Assembly (NCBI GenBank): GCA_023381355.1
Contig: JAMCUL010000019.1
Location: 1-64,000, forward strand
Length of the DNA: 64,000 bases
Reading direction: 5' to 3'
Source of the DNA: Thermoplasmatota archaeon
GTDB lineage: Archaea > Thermoplasmatota > Thermoplasmata > Thermoplasmatales > Thermoplasmataceae
Both the position numbers and the translations under genes were made by a program. Each line of letters starts with the position of its first letter. Position 1 is the stretch's first letter. The notes beneath the pieces are model-generated. The model did not search any database. It saw only the letters and a program-made list of their open reading frames with translations, and was not told the DNA's origin. Shown one piece after another: positions 50,310 to 60,893 of this stretch.

Positions 50310-51481
50310 CAGATTTGCATCTCCCTTATTACGAATTCAGCAAGCTCCATCTTATTCATTAACCCGTTCTTAATTCTTTCGCTTCCCCTGAATATTGAGT
50401 ATTCGTTGGTCCCCTTATCAAATGGGTGATCCGAGACCCTGTTGAACACTGTCATATAATCAACGGTTCCTGACGGTACAAACCCGTCCTCTCCGAGCTT
50501 GAAACGGATTATCCTTGGCTTCCTCTTCCATGACCGGGATTGCTCCAGGATGGTGACCACGAGCTTCTCCCTGCGCTTCAGGTTGATAGCCACATCAGAT
50601 TTGCTTTCAATTTTCCTTTCGGATTTGTCATAACTGAAGTCTGAGAGTGCAGCAGGTATGATGATGAAGTCAAACTCCTCACCCTTCAAAAGGTTTACCG
50701 TTTCCCTGTAGAAATCATCCACATCCTCTGCTCTTCTCCACTCGCAGTACAGCGGTATCCTGAACTGTGAATTACCCAGGTATACTATCCTGCTGAAGCC
50801 GTGCCTCATTGCTGTCCTTGCAAGAGCAATCCCTGTTAATCCGGAACTCCTGTTGATGATGCTTCTAACCGGGTCAAGCTTAAGTTCGCTTCTCCCGGAA
50901 ATAATGAGCACTGACTTGCCGTTATAATCCTCCCGGAGTATGGAATCTATAATTTCTTCTGACCACATTATCTTGGCCTTGCCATCTTCTATTCTCGGCT
51001 GGACGATCCTTATTCCAAGGTCAGTCAGGGTTTTCATATTTCTTATGTTGATTGGATTTCTGTACATCTCAAGATGCATGGCAGGCACAATTACAATGGG
51101 AATTCCCATTCCGATGGCGTTGGAAAAGAATGTTTCTGCAACACCATCGGCAATTCCGTTGGCAATCTTTCCAATCTGGTTATATGTGGCAGGACACATC
51201 AGCATGACGACTTTCTTCTCCATGTTTTCGATCATGGCAATGTGTTCCATGTTTCCTGTGAGTTCACTTATCACAGGATTTCCTGATGCCCATTCCAGTG
51301 CCTGTGCACCGATCATCCTCGATGCGGACTCTGAGAGGATGCAATGAACCTCTGCACCTTCGTCGCGCAGGTCCCTGACAATATCAGGTGTCCTGTATGA
51401 GGAGATACTACCTCCTACGGACATCAATATCACGTATCCTTCAAGCGAGCCATGGCCTGTATCTACCTGTATATGCCCCAC
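50309..51481 (-). CDS. coaBC: Phosphopantothenoylcysteine decarboxylase / phosphopantothenate-cysteine ligase
   Basis: 'GGSISSYRTPDIVRDLRDEGAEVHCILSESAS', 'MLMCPATYNQIGKIANGIAD', 'IIPAALSDFSY'. Confidence 0.88.
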   Translation of the reverse strand: MGHIQVDTGHGSLEGYVILMSVGGSISSYRTPDIVRDLRDEGAEVHCILSESASRMIGAQALEWASGNPVISELTGNMEHIAMIENMEKKVVMLMCPATYNQIGKIANGIADGVAETFFSNAIGMGIPIVIVPAMHLEMYRNPINIRNMKTLTDLGIRIVQPRIEDGKAKIMWSEEIIDSILREDYNGKSVLIISGRSELKLDPVRSIINRSSGLTGIALARTAMRHGFSRIVYLGNSQFRIPLYCEWRRAEDVDDFYRETVNLLKGEEFDFIIIPAALSDFSYDKSERKIESKSDVAINLKRREKLVVTILEQSRSWKRKPRIIRFKLGEDGFVPSGTVDYMTVFNRVSDHPFDKGTNEYSIFRGSERIKNGLMNKMELAEFVIREMQI

Positions 51482-51861
51482 ACCCCATTGGCCACTGCTG
51501 TGTTTTCGTCCTCATCATTGAACATGTTCATGTGGATGAATGCATGGCTCCTTCCATGGGATTTGGATTCGGAGACAATCCTGGCATAACTGCCGGAAAG
51601 TGACCTCATGAAACTTGTGTTCATTGAGATCGTGAAGCCATTAACAACACCATCTATAGTGAATATAGTGAGAGAACCAGCAATGTCAAATAATCCAAGT
51701 ATGATGCCGCCGTTTACTATTTCGCCCATCCTGAGCATATCTTCCACTATTTCAACCCTGATCTCAAGGTACCCCTCCCTTGACTCAATTATCTTCATGT
51801 TGAAATGCTTCATGAAGTTGTCATTTTCCATCAGAGTTCTGAGTCGGCCTTCCCTGTCCAT
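51463..51861 (-). CDS. PaaI-type hotdog-fold thioesterase
   Basis: 'MGEIVNGGIILGLFDIAGSLTIFT', 'TISMNTSFMRSLSG'. Confidence 0.85.
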   Translation of the reverse strand: MDREGRLRTLMENDNFMKHFNMKIIESREGYLEIRVEIVEDMLRMGEIVNGGIILGLFDIAGSLTIFTIDGVVNGFTISMNTSFMRSLSGSYARIVSESKSHGRSHAFIHMNMFNDEDENTAVANGVWGIYR

Positions 51862-52147
51862 GCCATGACAACTTTCCTTTATATTTAATGTCTTTCAGGA
51901 ATTCAATGAATCGCCAGTACCGGCTGTGTCAAAACCTGCCAGTAATCCAGAGACTGCCGTATGTCAGGGTTTACAATGAATCCAGTTCATATCCGGGATC
52001 GCTGACATAAACCTGGGTGGAACTGCAGGAGGTGGTTCATTATCTGTACAGAAAATTAGTTTTTAAACATAATAAAACACTAATTATATTTGTATAATAG
52101 CAGGTAAAAAGCAGAAAACAATATTAATAATTGAGATATATTTAGTT

Positions 52148-52879
52148 ATGGAAACTACAACATCCAGACTTGAGAAGGTCGCCGAGATGTTGAAACTGTT
52201 CGGGCTTTCTGCATATGAGGCTCAGGGATTTTCTGCTCTTGTATATCACGGGGTGGCTAATGCCGATGAGATAGCGGATACTGCAAAGATCCCAAGAACT
52301 TCAGCGTACAAGGTGATGGAATCTCTTGTGGAAAAGGGATACGCAAAGGAAACTGAGGGAAGGCCGAAGATGTTCAAGCCAGAAGATCTGGAATCCTTGA
52401 GGAAGAAGATAGACATGAGGGTGCAGGAGCTCTTCTCCGAGATGAGGATGATGCAGGAAGAACTCCCTTCTAAGGGAGACCCACAGCTTGTTTACACAAT
52501 ATATGGCAGATCCAGGGTCATGAATAAGATTTCAGAAATGATAAACCTTGCCGAAAAAGAATTATACATATGCACGCCAATGGTAAAGGAAATGAGACTT
52601 GAGATGAAGAAGAATATTGAAAACGCCCTTAGGAGAAATGTAAAGGTGATTTTTGTAACGCCACCAAACAAAAGGGTTCCGCCAAATGTGCAGACCTTCA
52701 GGAAGGAGGGGCTGATCGCAACAGACATAGTCTCTGACAGAACCAGGGCTCTCCTTGCAGGCCCAGATCTGAACGCCTGTGGGTATACAGACAACCCTGC
52801 ACTGGCAATGCACGTTTACCAGTTTGTACAGATGATTATTGACAGCAGCGATTTTCATATATATGGTGGAAACGAATGA
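52148..52879 (+). CDS. TrmB-family transcriptional regulator
   Basis: 'LKLFGLSAYEAQGFSALVYHGVANADEIADTAKIPRTSAYKVMESLVEKGYA' wHTH; C-terminal PLD-like TrmB domain. Confidence 0.9.
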   Translation: METTTSRLEKVAEMLKLFGLSAYEAQGFSALVYHGVANADEIADTAKIPRTSAYKVMESLVEKGYAKETEGRPKMFKPEDLESLRKKIDMRVQELFSEMRMMQEELPSKGDPQLVYTIYGRSRVMNKISEMINLAEKELYICTPMVKEMRLEMKKNIENALRRNVKVIFVTPPNKRVPPNVQTFRKEGLIATDIVSDRTRALLAGPDLNACGYTDNPALAMHVYQFVQMIIDSSDFHIYGGNE

Positions 52880-53724
52880 AAATAACGGAAACCCATATGA
52901 TTGGCGGACATCTATCAACCTCTGTCGGAATTGAAAATACCCCATTGACAGCGAAAAAGTTCGGGTTCAGGGCATACCAGGTTTTCTCAAAGAATCAGAT
53001 GCAATGGAAGGCAAAGGATATCCCAGCTGATGTACCCGGGAAATTTGAAAATAACCGCAGAGACAACAGTATTGCCAGCGTTATGGTCCACGCATCATAC
53101 CTGCTTAATACAGCGTCCAGCGATAATGAACTGAGAGATAAGGTAAGGGAAGGATTCAGGATGGAAATAGAACGATGTGATATCCTGAAAGCTGAGCTTC
53201 TGACCTTCCACCCGGGCTCATTCAAGGAAGCAACCCTGAAGATCGGGATAGAGAATGTCACGTCAATGCTCAACGATGTGATGTCAGCAAAGCAGAAGGT
53301 GAACGTACTGATAGAAAATTCTGCAGGGCAGGGAAACAGTGTTGGAAAAACTTTTGGAGATATTGCAGAAATCATAGACGGTGTGCAGTATAAGGATAAG
53401 ATTGGAGTGTGCCTGGACACGTGCCACGCCTGGGCTTCAGGTTATGATTTTACGAATGAGAAGGGATATGAAGCCATGATGGATGAGATCAGGAGTACCA
53501 TTGGAATAGGAAAAATCATGGGATTTCACCTGAATGACAGCAAGAAGGGACTTGGGGAACATGCTGACAGGCACGAACAGATTGGGCTCGGAAAAATTGG
53601 AGCAGAAGGATTTTCCCTGCTTATAAATGATCCTGCATTTTACCATCTACCCATGATCATGGAAACGCCACTTGGGGAGGACGGGTACATGGATGATCTG
53701 GCCGCACTTGAGAAAATTCTCTGA
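52876..53724 (+). CDS. nfo: Endonuclease IV (AP endonuclease)
   Basis: 'IGGHLSTSVGIENT', 'VHASYLLNTAS', 'IGVCLDTCHAWASGYDF', 'GFHLNDSKKGLGEHADRHEQIGLGKIG'. Confidence 0.96.
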   Translation: MKITETHMIGGHLSTSVGIENTPLTAKKFGFRAYQVFSKNQMQWKAKDIPADVPGKFENNRRDNSIASVMVHASYLLNTASSDNELRDKVREGFRMEIERCDILKAELLTFHPGSFKEATLKIGIENVTSMLNDVMSAKQKVNVLIENSAGQGNSVGKTFGDIAEIIDGVQYKDKIGVCLDTCHAWASGYDFTNEKGYEAMMDEIRSTIGIGKIMGFHLNDSKKGLGEHADRHEQIGLGKIGAEGFSLLINDPAFYHLPMIMETPLGEDGYMDDLAALEKIL

Positions 53725-53738
53725 CAGGAAGTGAATAG

Positions 53739-54899
53739 GTGAAATTAGGTACTTTTAAGCCAATTATTTATGAGATGGGAAATGGAGACGTCACTTCTCC
53801 ACCATATGACACACTCACAGATGATGAAATAATAAAACTGAGGAAAAATCCTTACAACATACTCAATCTGTCAGGATGCGGAGATGAGGATGAATGCAGG
53901 AATCTAATAAAGAAATGGCTTGATACGGGAATATTGAAGAATTTTGACATGCCTTCCCTCGTAATACTGAGGCAGAGATATTCCAACGCAGGATCTTTTT
54001 TTGAAAGACTTGGAGTCATCGGGACTGTTGATGTAGGAGATCCAGAAAACAGGCTACTGGAACATGAGAATGTAATTCCTGAATATGTAAAACAAAGAAA
54101 AGACCACATAACAAGGCTTGGTGCACAGACCGAACCAGTCTTTACAGTCGTTGACTCTACCGGGCTCCATTCCATACTCTCAGAAATCATGGAGAGAAAA
54201 GGGTGTGCAAAATCCTATGAAGAGCCAAGGGGAACATGGAACGACATATGCATTGTGCACGAAGAGGAATACATCAACAGGATTTTCAGGGATCTGGTTG
54301 ACAGGACTGCAATTATCGCCGATGGTCATCACAGATACATGGCAATGAAGGAGATTTTCCATGAAACTTCTGGCTACTGGAACAGAATGCTTGTTTATGT
54401 TACCTCCATAGAATCCGACGCGACAAGGATTGGAGAGGTCCACAGGATATTTGATATCTGGGATGGAGTTGATGCCGATCTGTCCAGATATTATGATTTT
54501 GAAAAATTTGATGGAGAGGGGAGGGTTCCGGCTCCATCATTCCTTACAAGAGAGAAAGCAATTGTGCTGAAAAAAAACAAGGCAAATAGCCGCCAGGAAG
54601 ATGTATACCTGATTGAGGAGTTCCTTAATTCAGGAAGATCGAAGAAGAACAATCTCGGAATGGAATATACTTCAAGCCTGGACAAGGTAACTGAGGAGAT
54701 AGAAAAGGATGAACACAAAGGGGCGATCATAATGCCGGTCTGGAACAAGAAGAAGTTCTATGAACTAGTTAAGGATGGAAAACTGCTCCCTGCCAAATCC
54801 ACATATTTTTATCCCAAAATTCCATCAGGGATTGCGTTTTACACTATGGAAAAACTTCAGTGCCACTGTAGCTCAGGAGGTAGAGCAGCTGATTCGTAA
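53739..54899 (+). CDS. DUF1015 family protein (SerK-like); C-terminus overlaps tRNA-Thr
   Basis: 'LGTFKPIIYEMGNGDVTSPPYDTLTDDEI', 'IADGHHRYMAMKE', stop codon TAA lies inside the tRNA anticodon loop; start GTG/upstream of annotated M. Confidence 0.87.
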   Translation: MKLGTFKPIIYEMGNGDVTSPPYDTLTDDEIIKLRKNPYNILNLSGCGDEDECRNLIKKWLDTGILKNFDMPSLVILRQRYSNAGSFFERLGVIGTVDVGDPENRLLEHENVIPEYVKQRKDHITRLGAQTEPVFTVVDSTGLHSILSEIMERKGCAKSYEEPRGTWNDICIVHEEEYINRIFRDLVDRTAIIADGHHRYMAMKEIFHETSGYWNRMLVYVTSIESDATRIGEVHRIFDIWDGVDADLSRYYDFEKFDGEGRVPAPSFLTREKAIVLKKNKANSRQEDVYLIEEFLNSGRSKKNNLGMEYTSSLDKVTEEIEKDEHKGAIIMPVWNKKKFYELVKDGKLLPAKSTYFYPKIPSGIAFYTMEKLQCHCSSGGRAADS

Positions 54900-54934
54900 T
54901 CAGCAGGTCGGGGGTTCAAATCCCTCCAGTGGCT
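54862..54934 (+). tRNA. tRNA-Thr (anticodon CGT)
   Basis: GCCACTG TA GCTC AGGAGGTA GAGC A GCTGA TTCGTAA TCAGC AGGTC GGGGG TTCAAAT CCCTC CAGTGGC T: acceptor, D, anticodon (loop TTCGTAA) and T arms all pair. Confidence 0.96.
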
Positions 54935-55379
54935 TGTATCACAAAATATTGAGTTTTTAACATAATGCAAAGTGTTTATTTTCAGAACTTACTGATTTTC
55001 ATTTTCCTGTAAGTTTACTTTGAGTAAATATTGGATTTTCTCTTTATTTTCAACTGTTTTTCAGATATGAGATAGTGAGATTTTTTCCATACTGAATTCT
55101 ACATAATCTTCAGTATAACCAGTCATGCAAATTTTCACCGATTGTTCGAGAAGAAGCGCATCCCAGAGTAGGTGCAAGATATTCTGATTAGGGAGCATTA
55201 TAAACACATTGAATCCCGATATAAACTCAAGCAAGATTCCATAATAACAGGCTTGTGATAACTTACAAGTTTATCCATGAACCCACATGAAAGTCCGATG
55301 ACCCAATAAATTTTTGAATTGAATACAAGGATTTTCTTTACAGGAAAATATCAAGAAGAACCAGTTTAGATAGAGTACT

Positions 55380-55448
55380 ATCTACAACAAAGAAAGACTG
55401 CACTCTGCAATTGATTACAGAACACCAACGGAGGTATATGAGAAATAG
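55380..55448 (+). pseudogene. IS3-family OrfB C-terminal remnant
   Basis: Reads 'IYNKERLHSAIDYRTPTEVYEK*', matching the conserved 'YNxxRxHSAxxYxTPxE' terminus of IS3 OrfB. Confidence 0.7.
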
Positions 55449-55742
55449 AAAGAAAACGTAGTAGAGTAATCGACATAAGTCAATCTCACCCAGAATTACG
55501 TGTCCAATCCATACACGAATTGTGAATGATTTGACCCTAAATAACCAACACGTTTTATCTATCCATGGGGAATTATTTCATTTATTCTTACACTGAGTTG
55601 GGGATACTATCCCCAAAGTTCTGTAATCATTTTGGATACATCTCCCGATCATTTCCTTAATCACATCAATTCATTTAGAAAATTTAAATGATTTGAAAGA
55701 GGATAAAAAACATCGTCCAAATGATAAAGGGAACACATCAAT

Positions 55743-56250
55743 GATAGGGATGACAGGTATCTTACCGTTGATCTCACACATGTGCTGTCAATGAACGATG
55801 GAATAATATCAGCGAGACTTGGTAACAACAGCATGGATCAGTACCTGCCTCATGTACTGATCCTGTATTCACTGGATCATGAGAGACCATCTTATTTGCA
55901 TGCTTCTAGGATACATTAACGGTGTTGCGCCACTGAGGATGACAATGCTTGAATCAAATATATCAAAAATTGTTCTTGTACCTGATTCTGTAAACGTTCA
56001 AGAGCACAATACATGGGGATAGTTATTACATAGGGATGACAAATAGCTGCAGGGATGGATGTTCATCAACTTCATGGCACTCACGATAAATTACAGCATA
56101 TATGCCTTGCTGAAGTCAAAGAACATAATTGATGGACACGGCATACCTATTGTGTAAATTGGCAGGAGTTATAGCTCAATATGCGTTCTGATGAAAGTTG
56201 AATCGATTCCGACTACGCTGAGGAGTCTACTGTATAAGGAGAGATAATGC
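55743..56250 (+). pseudogene. Degenerate IS4/IS1634-type transposase
   Basis: Fragments across frames: 'DRDDRYLTVDLTHVLSMNDGIISARLGNNSMDQYLPHVLILYSLDHERPSYLHAS', 'GVAPLRMTMLESNISKIVLVPDS', 'FMALTINYSIYALLKSKNIIDGHGIPI'; multiple stops and frameshifts. Confidence 0.65.
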
Positions 56251-56675
56251 GCCATTATTTACGGACACATGAGGGAGTAGAACATCTCAACGAATGCCAG
56301 TTATGGCCTTTTCGTATCAATCTTGGAAAGTTGTGAGTTGCTGATTCCACTCTCTATTGCAGTATCTGTGAGTTCCTGATTCCTCATTGCGGATTTCATA
56401 AGGAGAACTGTGTGATCCAGGAGATCAGTCTTCTTTGAATGTTCATCAACAAGGGTGGTTTCAGAAATATCTGAACAGATATTCGTAAGCCCCTTTCTGA
56501 CAAGAACGAGCATGGATTAATAATTACATCATAGAATAAATATGATATCGGTCGGACAAAAAGTTAAATATTGGAAAAAAGATTATATTATCTGACTTGA
56601 TCATTTTTTACTCGACTTTTACATCCAAGGCAGTTCAGCCATCACCAGTAGTTGTTAACGGAGGGGCGGAGCAAA

Positions 56676-57629
56676 ATGCCACTGGATGAGATATCAAAGA
56701 AGATTATTCGTAAATTCCAGTGGCCGATCAGTGGAGATTCGAGTTTCACAAACAAACCTTCTGTCTACAAGATGGCAAGGGAGTTCCACGTGCATCCGAA
56801 AGTTATTAAGAACAGGATAAACAACATGCTGGAATCAGGATTGATTCGAGGGGTAAAGTTTTACGCGAACAGCAGATTTGTGCCCTGGAATCGTTACTTC
56901 ATTTTGATTGGTGCCGGAAATAGTTTTGCTAAAGAAATTCATGACCACTTTTCAGAATTTTCCCAGATAGAACGTGTGATTTTTGGTACCCTCAAGTTGC
57001 CGAACCAACCAGATGCTAATGGCGATGTAAACGTTGAAAGAGAATTTTCCAGCATTTCCATGATTGCCTCAAATGATTCAGATATGAAAGTGCAATTGTA
57101 CAATCTTGAAAAAACACTTGGTCACGCGCTGAATATTGCGGAGATAATGAACGAGTCTCCTAAAAAAGAAGAAGTGATATCCCCCGGTGAGCAATACATT
57201 CTGAATGCCGTTTTGTATCAAAACCCTTTGTCGATGAGCATAAATAAAATTGCCCACGAACTTGGAGTGCCTGCCCGTACAGTCCGCAGAAGGGTCATGA
57301 GAATGCTTAATGCAGGCGTTATTTACGAGGAGGTTTCGCTTGACACCAATATTGCACAGGGTGTTCTATTGCCCAGCATCATCTTAAATGGGGACTACCA
57401 GAAATGGCTGCCTGCAATAAATGAGTCTAAATTCCTGCAAGAGAGATTGCTATTATACAAGAACTGGTCCAGGTTTTCTTTTTTCATATTTTACGCAGAA
57501 ACCTTCTCCAACGTTGACCAATTAATCGCCCATGCAAGAGAAATTGATCCGGCAAGCATGTTGACATACAGAAATGGGTCATACAACAATCCGCATGTAA
57601 AATACCCTCCGCCGGAAATTGAAGAATGA
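56676..57629 (+). CDS. Lrp/AsnC-like regulator with two winged-helix domains
   Basis: Two HTH segments: 'SVYKMAREFHVHPKVIKNRINNMLESGLIRGVKFY' and 'SINKIAHELGVPARTVRRRVMRMLNAGVIYEEVSL'. Confidence 0.75.
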   Translation: MPLDEISKKIIRKFQWPISGDSSFTNKPSVYKMAREFHVHPKVIKNRINNMLESGLIRGVKFYANSRFVPWNRYFILIGAGNSFAKEIHDHFSEFSQIERVIFGTLKLPNQPDANGDVNVEREFSSISMIASNDSDMKVQLYNLEKTLGHALNIAEIMNESPKKEEVISPGEQYILNAVLYQNPLSMSINKIAHELGVPARTVRRRVMRMLNAGVIYEEVSLDTNIAQGVLLPSIILNGDYQKWLPAINESKFLQERLLLYKNWSRFSFFIFYAETFSNVDQLIAHAREIDPASMLTYRNGSYNNPHVKYPPPEIEE

Positions 57630-57837
57630 GCCGAGCGGATTAAGCATCATCTATTGATAATTCAAACGACCATTGTCCTGCGGAGGAATACTACTGAAAA
57701 TGCCTGCAATCGTAAATTGACCATTGACAGAGAGGCATCATTGGACTCATGTGGGTTCCTTCTCATATCTTCTGTCACATTCCAGCACTTTTTGTATCGT
57801 ATCGCCTAATATATTCACGCTCGTTTTCTTTTGCATG

Positions 57838-60117
57838 GAAAATCAAAAAAACGGTATGAGAATGATAGGGATTAACGTCCTTTCCGTGGTTGTCGTAATT
57901 GCACTTCTGGGTGCATCGTTCGCATTGGTAGGTGGCCATTCGAACCAGGGTCCAGCCTCAAATGGAGGATATTTGCCTTTCCAGGGCGGATCAGGAGGAT
58001 ATACGCTTACAATAAAGGAGACGGGACTTCCTGCGGGGCATCTGTGGAATGTTTCCCTCGGAGGATCTGGCTCAGGAGGATTCGTGTCGACTAGCGAGAG
58101 TTCGAACTCCACCACAATCCAGTTCACGCTGGCAAACGGTAATTATTCTTTTACCCCTGCAAGTGTGGGTTATGCAACCAATGTGACCATTACCACTCCC
58201 AATCAGATGCCATATTCTGTAACTATCAGCGGCAGCAACCTGGCTTACAACGTTTATTTCTACAAGACGTATGCAGTCACGCTTGTCGAGAAAGGTCTTC
58301 CGTCAGGCAGAGATTGGATGTCAGCTTTAACAGACTTGAGTTACAATGACGTTATTTTGTCTAACATAACTTCCAGCAATATGACAGTCTTTAGCTTGAT
58401 AAATGGGACCTGGGTTGCATCAGCCGTACCATGTGTCAGCGGATATCAAGCGTATTTTAACAATTCAGATCAGACATACCAGTTTTTAGACATCAATGGT
58501 GGGGGGCCAATGACGGTAAACATCCATTTCATCAGGGTATATAATATCAGTTTTACTGAAACAGGCCTTCCGGCAAACAGCATGTGGAAAATAGATATTG
58601 CAAATACCTCGATGGAGAATAAGGGTATTTTCAATACCGTTTATGTAACGGCGGCGAATTATACGCTGCCGGAATTTAACGGCACGTGGTACTACAGCTT
58701 CAGCACATCGGTTCCGGGAGGATACATTGCTTATCCATCCACAGGATCCGTTCAGGTCGCAGGGCATAACGTTTCAGTCGCTTTAACTTTTTCCACGGCC
58801 TTGTCGAATGGACATTACTTCTTGAACTTCACGGAAATGGGCCTTACGAGTGGGACCTCATGGTATGTGACACTTAACGGAAGCACAGAATCTTCCACCG
58901 CAAGCACAATAACTTTCTCTGTAACTGACGGAACCTATTCATACCTTATAGGTAACGTTACCGGGTATACAGTAATGCCATCATCCGGAAAGTTAACCGT
59001 CAGCGGAAGCAGCATCACTCAAACTGTCAAATTCACCCCTTACGTTACAACGCCTCCAGTGTGGGCATTCGTCGGGGCAAATGCGACTTACAGGCTCACC
59101 TCGGTTTACAAAGGCAGTACATACAGCATTAATATGACAATGCAGGTAATTGCTGTCAATTTGAGCAACAATACAGTTGAACAGAGAATGACGACCCAAA
59201 GCACAACTCCTGGGAAAGCAAACGTTACTACAGAGTATATTAACTGGAATGACTTCAATCTATGGCTTGGCAAGAGCCTGATATCAGAGTTGAACAACGG
59301 TACCAGCCCAATGGGGTTGAATGCCAGCCTTAGCAACTCGGTAGAGATAAGCACCCCTGATGGAACGTTTCTTACGGACAGAATGGTGATTTCATCAAAT
59401 GAACAGAGTTTGGTCTTTTATTTTGATATGTATTCCGGGATACTTGTTGCTCTTTATGGGACAAATGCAACAGGCAGCATAACACTCAACATCACATCCA
59501 CAAACATCCCAGAAGCCAGCACGACTGTGTCTTATTATACCGTAACATTCTCGGAATCTGGCCTACCGGCAGGAACAGAATGGTATCTCAATCTGAGCAA
59601 TGGCATGACGTACTCAACAACAGCCGATACAATATCCATACAGGAACCAAACGGAACTTATTCTTTCGCCGTTGCCTCGTCAAACAAGATGTTTGACCCC
59701 TCGCCTTCTTCAGGTACACTCACTGTTAAAAAAGGATCGGTGTCAGTATCCATAACATTCTCCCTGATCAAATATACTGTACTGTTCTCTGAAACAGGAC
59801 TTCCGTCAGGCACTTCGTGGTATGTGATTTTCGACGGAATGAACCAATCGTCTACGAAAGGCACAATCGCATTCACATTCCCTAATGGAACTTATTCTTA
59901 CACCATCGGTAATGTCTCAGGGTATTCTCTTGCAGCCTCATCCGGTTCGATATCTGTCAAAGGCCACAACGCAGCGGTGTCCATATCATTCACCCCCATC
60001 ACCAAATCGACTCCAGCATCTGGAATGGCTCCTGATGAACTATATGGAATATTAGGGGGATTGATAGCCGCCGTGGCAATAGTGTCAGCGCTTGCATTCA
60101 TGAGAAAGGGAAGGTGA
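57838..60117 (+). CDS. Large surface protein with six 'FxETGLPxGTxW' repeats and C-terminal TM anchor (ORF from 57724; start likely 57838)
   Basis: Signal/TM 'INVLSVVVVIALLGASFALVGG'; repeats YTLTIKETGLPAGHLW, YAVTLVEKGLPSGRDW, YNISFTETGLPANSMW, YFLNFTEMGLTSGTSW, YTVTFSESGLPAGTEW, YTVLFSETGLPSGTSW; C-term 'LYGILGGLIAAVAIVSALAFMRKGR'. Confidence 0.88.
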   Translation, partial: ENQKNGMRMIGINVLSVVVVIALLGASFALVGGHSNQGPASNGGYLPFQGGSGGYTLTIKETGLPAGHLWNVSLGGSGSGGFVSTSESSNSTTIQFTLANGNYSFTPASVGYATNVTITTPNQMPYSVTISGSNLAYNVYFYKTYAVTLVEKGLPSGRDWMSALTDLSYNDVILSNITSSNMTVFSLINGTWVASAVPCVSGYQAYFNNSDQTYQFLDINGGGPMTVNIHFIRVYNISFTETGLPANSMWKIDIANTSMENKGIFNTVYVTAANYTLPEFNGTWYYSFSTSVPGGYIAYPSTGSVQVAGHNVSVALTFSTALSNGHYFLNFTEMGLTSGTSWYVTLNGSTESSTASTITFSVTDGTYSYLIGNVTGYTVMPSSGKLTVSGSSITQTVKFTPYVTTPPVWAFVGANATYRLTSVYKGSTYSINMTMQVIAVNLSNNTVEQRMTTQSTTPGKANVTTEYINWNDFNLWLGKSLISELNNGTSPMGLNASLSNSVEISTPDGTFLTDRMVISSNEQSLVFYFDMYSGILVALYGTNATGSITLNITSTNIPEASTTVSYYTVTFSESGLPAGTEWYLNLSNGMTYSTTADTISIQEPNGTYSFAVASSNKMFDPSPSSGTLTVKKGSVSVSITFSLIKYTVLFSETGLPSGTSWYVIFDGMNQSSTKGTIAFTFPNGTYSYTIGNVSGYSLAASSGSISVKGHNAAVSISFTPITKSTPASGMAPDELYGILGGLIAAVAIVSALAFMRKGR

Positions 60118-60305
60118 CCTGGGTTGGTCAATGATCGCATTGGCATCCCTTTTGTGCCCTATATTTCACTTATCGCGAATAGGCGAAAGTTATGGCCGTG
60201 CCAACATTCAGGGCGCCATAGCGCCTTTAACCTATCTTTCACAGATGGACTACCTGCATTTAATCCCATAAGTGGCCGCTGCCTGCTCTCAAAAACCGGA
60301 GATAG

Positions 60306-60893
60306 ATGTGCATGGTTCTAAGACAGTATGCAGTTGCCAAGGGATTGGGAATCATTGTGACCGCTGTAATTTTCGTCATAATAATCGGAATCATCCTTGT
60401 CCCTTTTCTCCATGTTTTGGATAGAGGGACATCGGAAGCCAAGTTTGGGTTCCCATCTTCTTCTGACATCTCTAGCGCATCTGGAATTAACGCTAATTTT
60501 GAAGAGAAGGGAAACCCAAGCCCAACCAATGGAAGTGCCCTTGCCTATAATTCAGGCATTGTTTCCGGGGAATATGTCTACTACAACAGCACCTCCGACG
60601 GCTTTTTTGAGCTTTTTGAGTTCAAGATGTCCAGCAACGATAGCAGCAACAGCCTGTATTCCCACTATTATTCACAGTACTACACTGTTTGGAAAGGCAA
60701 CAGATCGAAAGACAGCATCTCTGCCAATATCTCTACTCTTGGATTCACATATTTCTATTTTCAGGGGGTCTCACTCATTTCGTATAAGCTATCCGTGGGC
60801 TTCAGCGGGAGTTATGCATTCCTCCTTTTATATCTTGGTGATGCCTCGATCGACATTAACAATACCGCAGAGGCTGTTATAATGCAAATGTGA
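60306..60893 (+). CDS. Membrane-anchored extracellular protein of unknown function
   Basis: N-terminal TM 'LGIIVTAVIFVIIIGIILVPFLHVL', then Ser/Asn-rich domain with N-glycosylation-like sequons. Confidence 0.6.
   Translation: MCMVLRQYAVAKGLGIIVTAVIFVIIIGIILVPFLHVLDRGTSEAKFGFPSSSDISSASGINANFEEKGNPSPTNGSALAYNSGIVSGEYVYYNSTSDGFFELFEFKMSSNDSSNSLYSHYYSQYYTVWKGNRSKDSISANISTLGFTYFYFQGVSLISYKLSVGFSGSYAFLLLYLGDASIDINNTAEAVIMQM

Noticed and set aside
56301-56513. 70-aa minus-strand ORF
   Set aside because: No recognisable motif and sits in IS debris; probably a chance ORF or transposase fragment.
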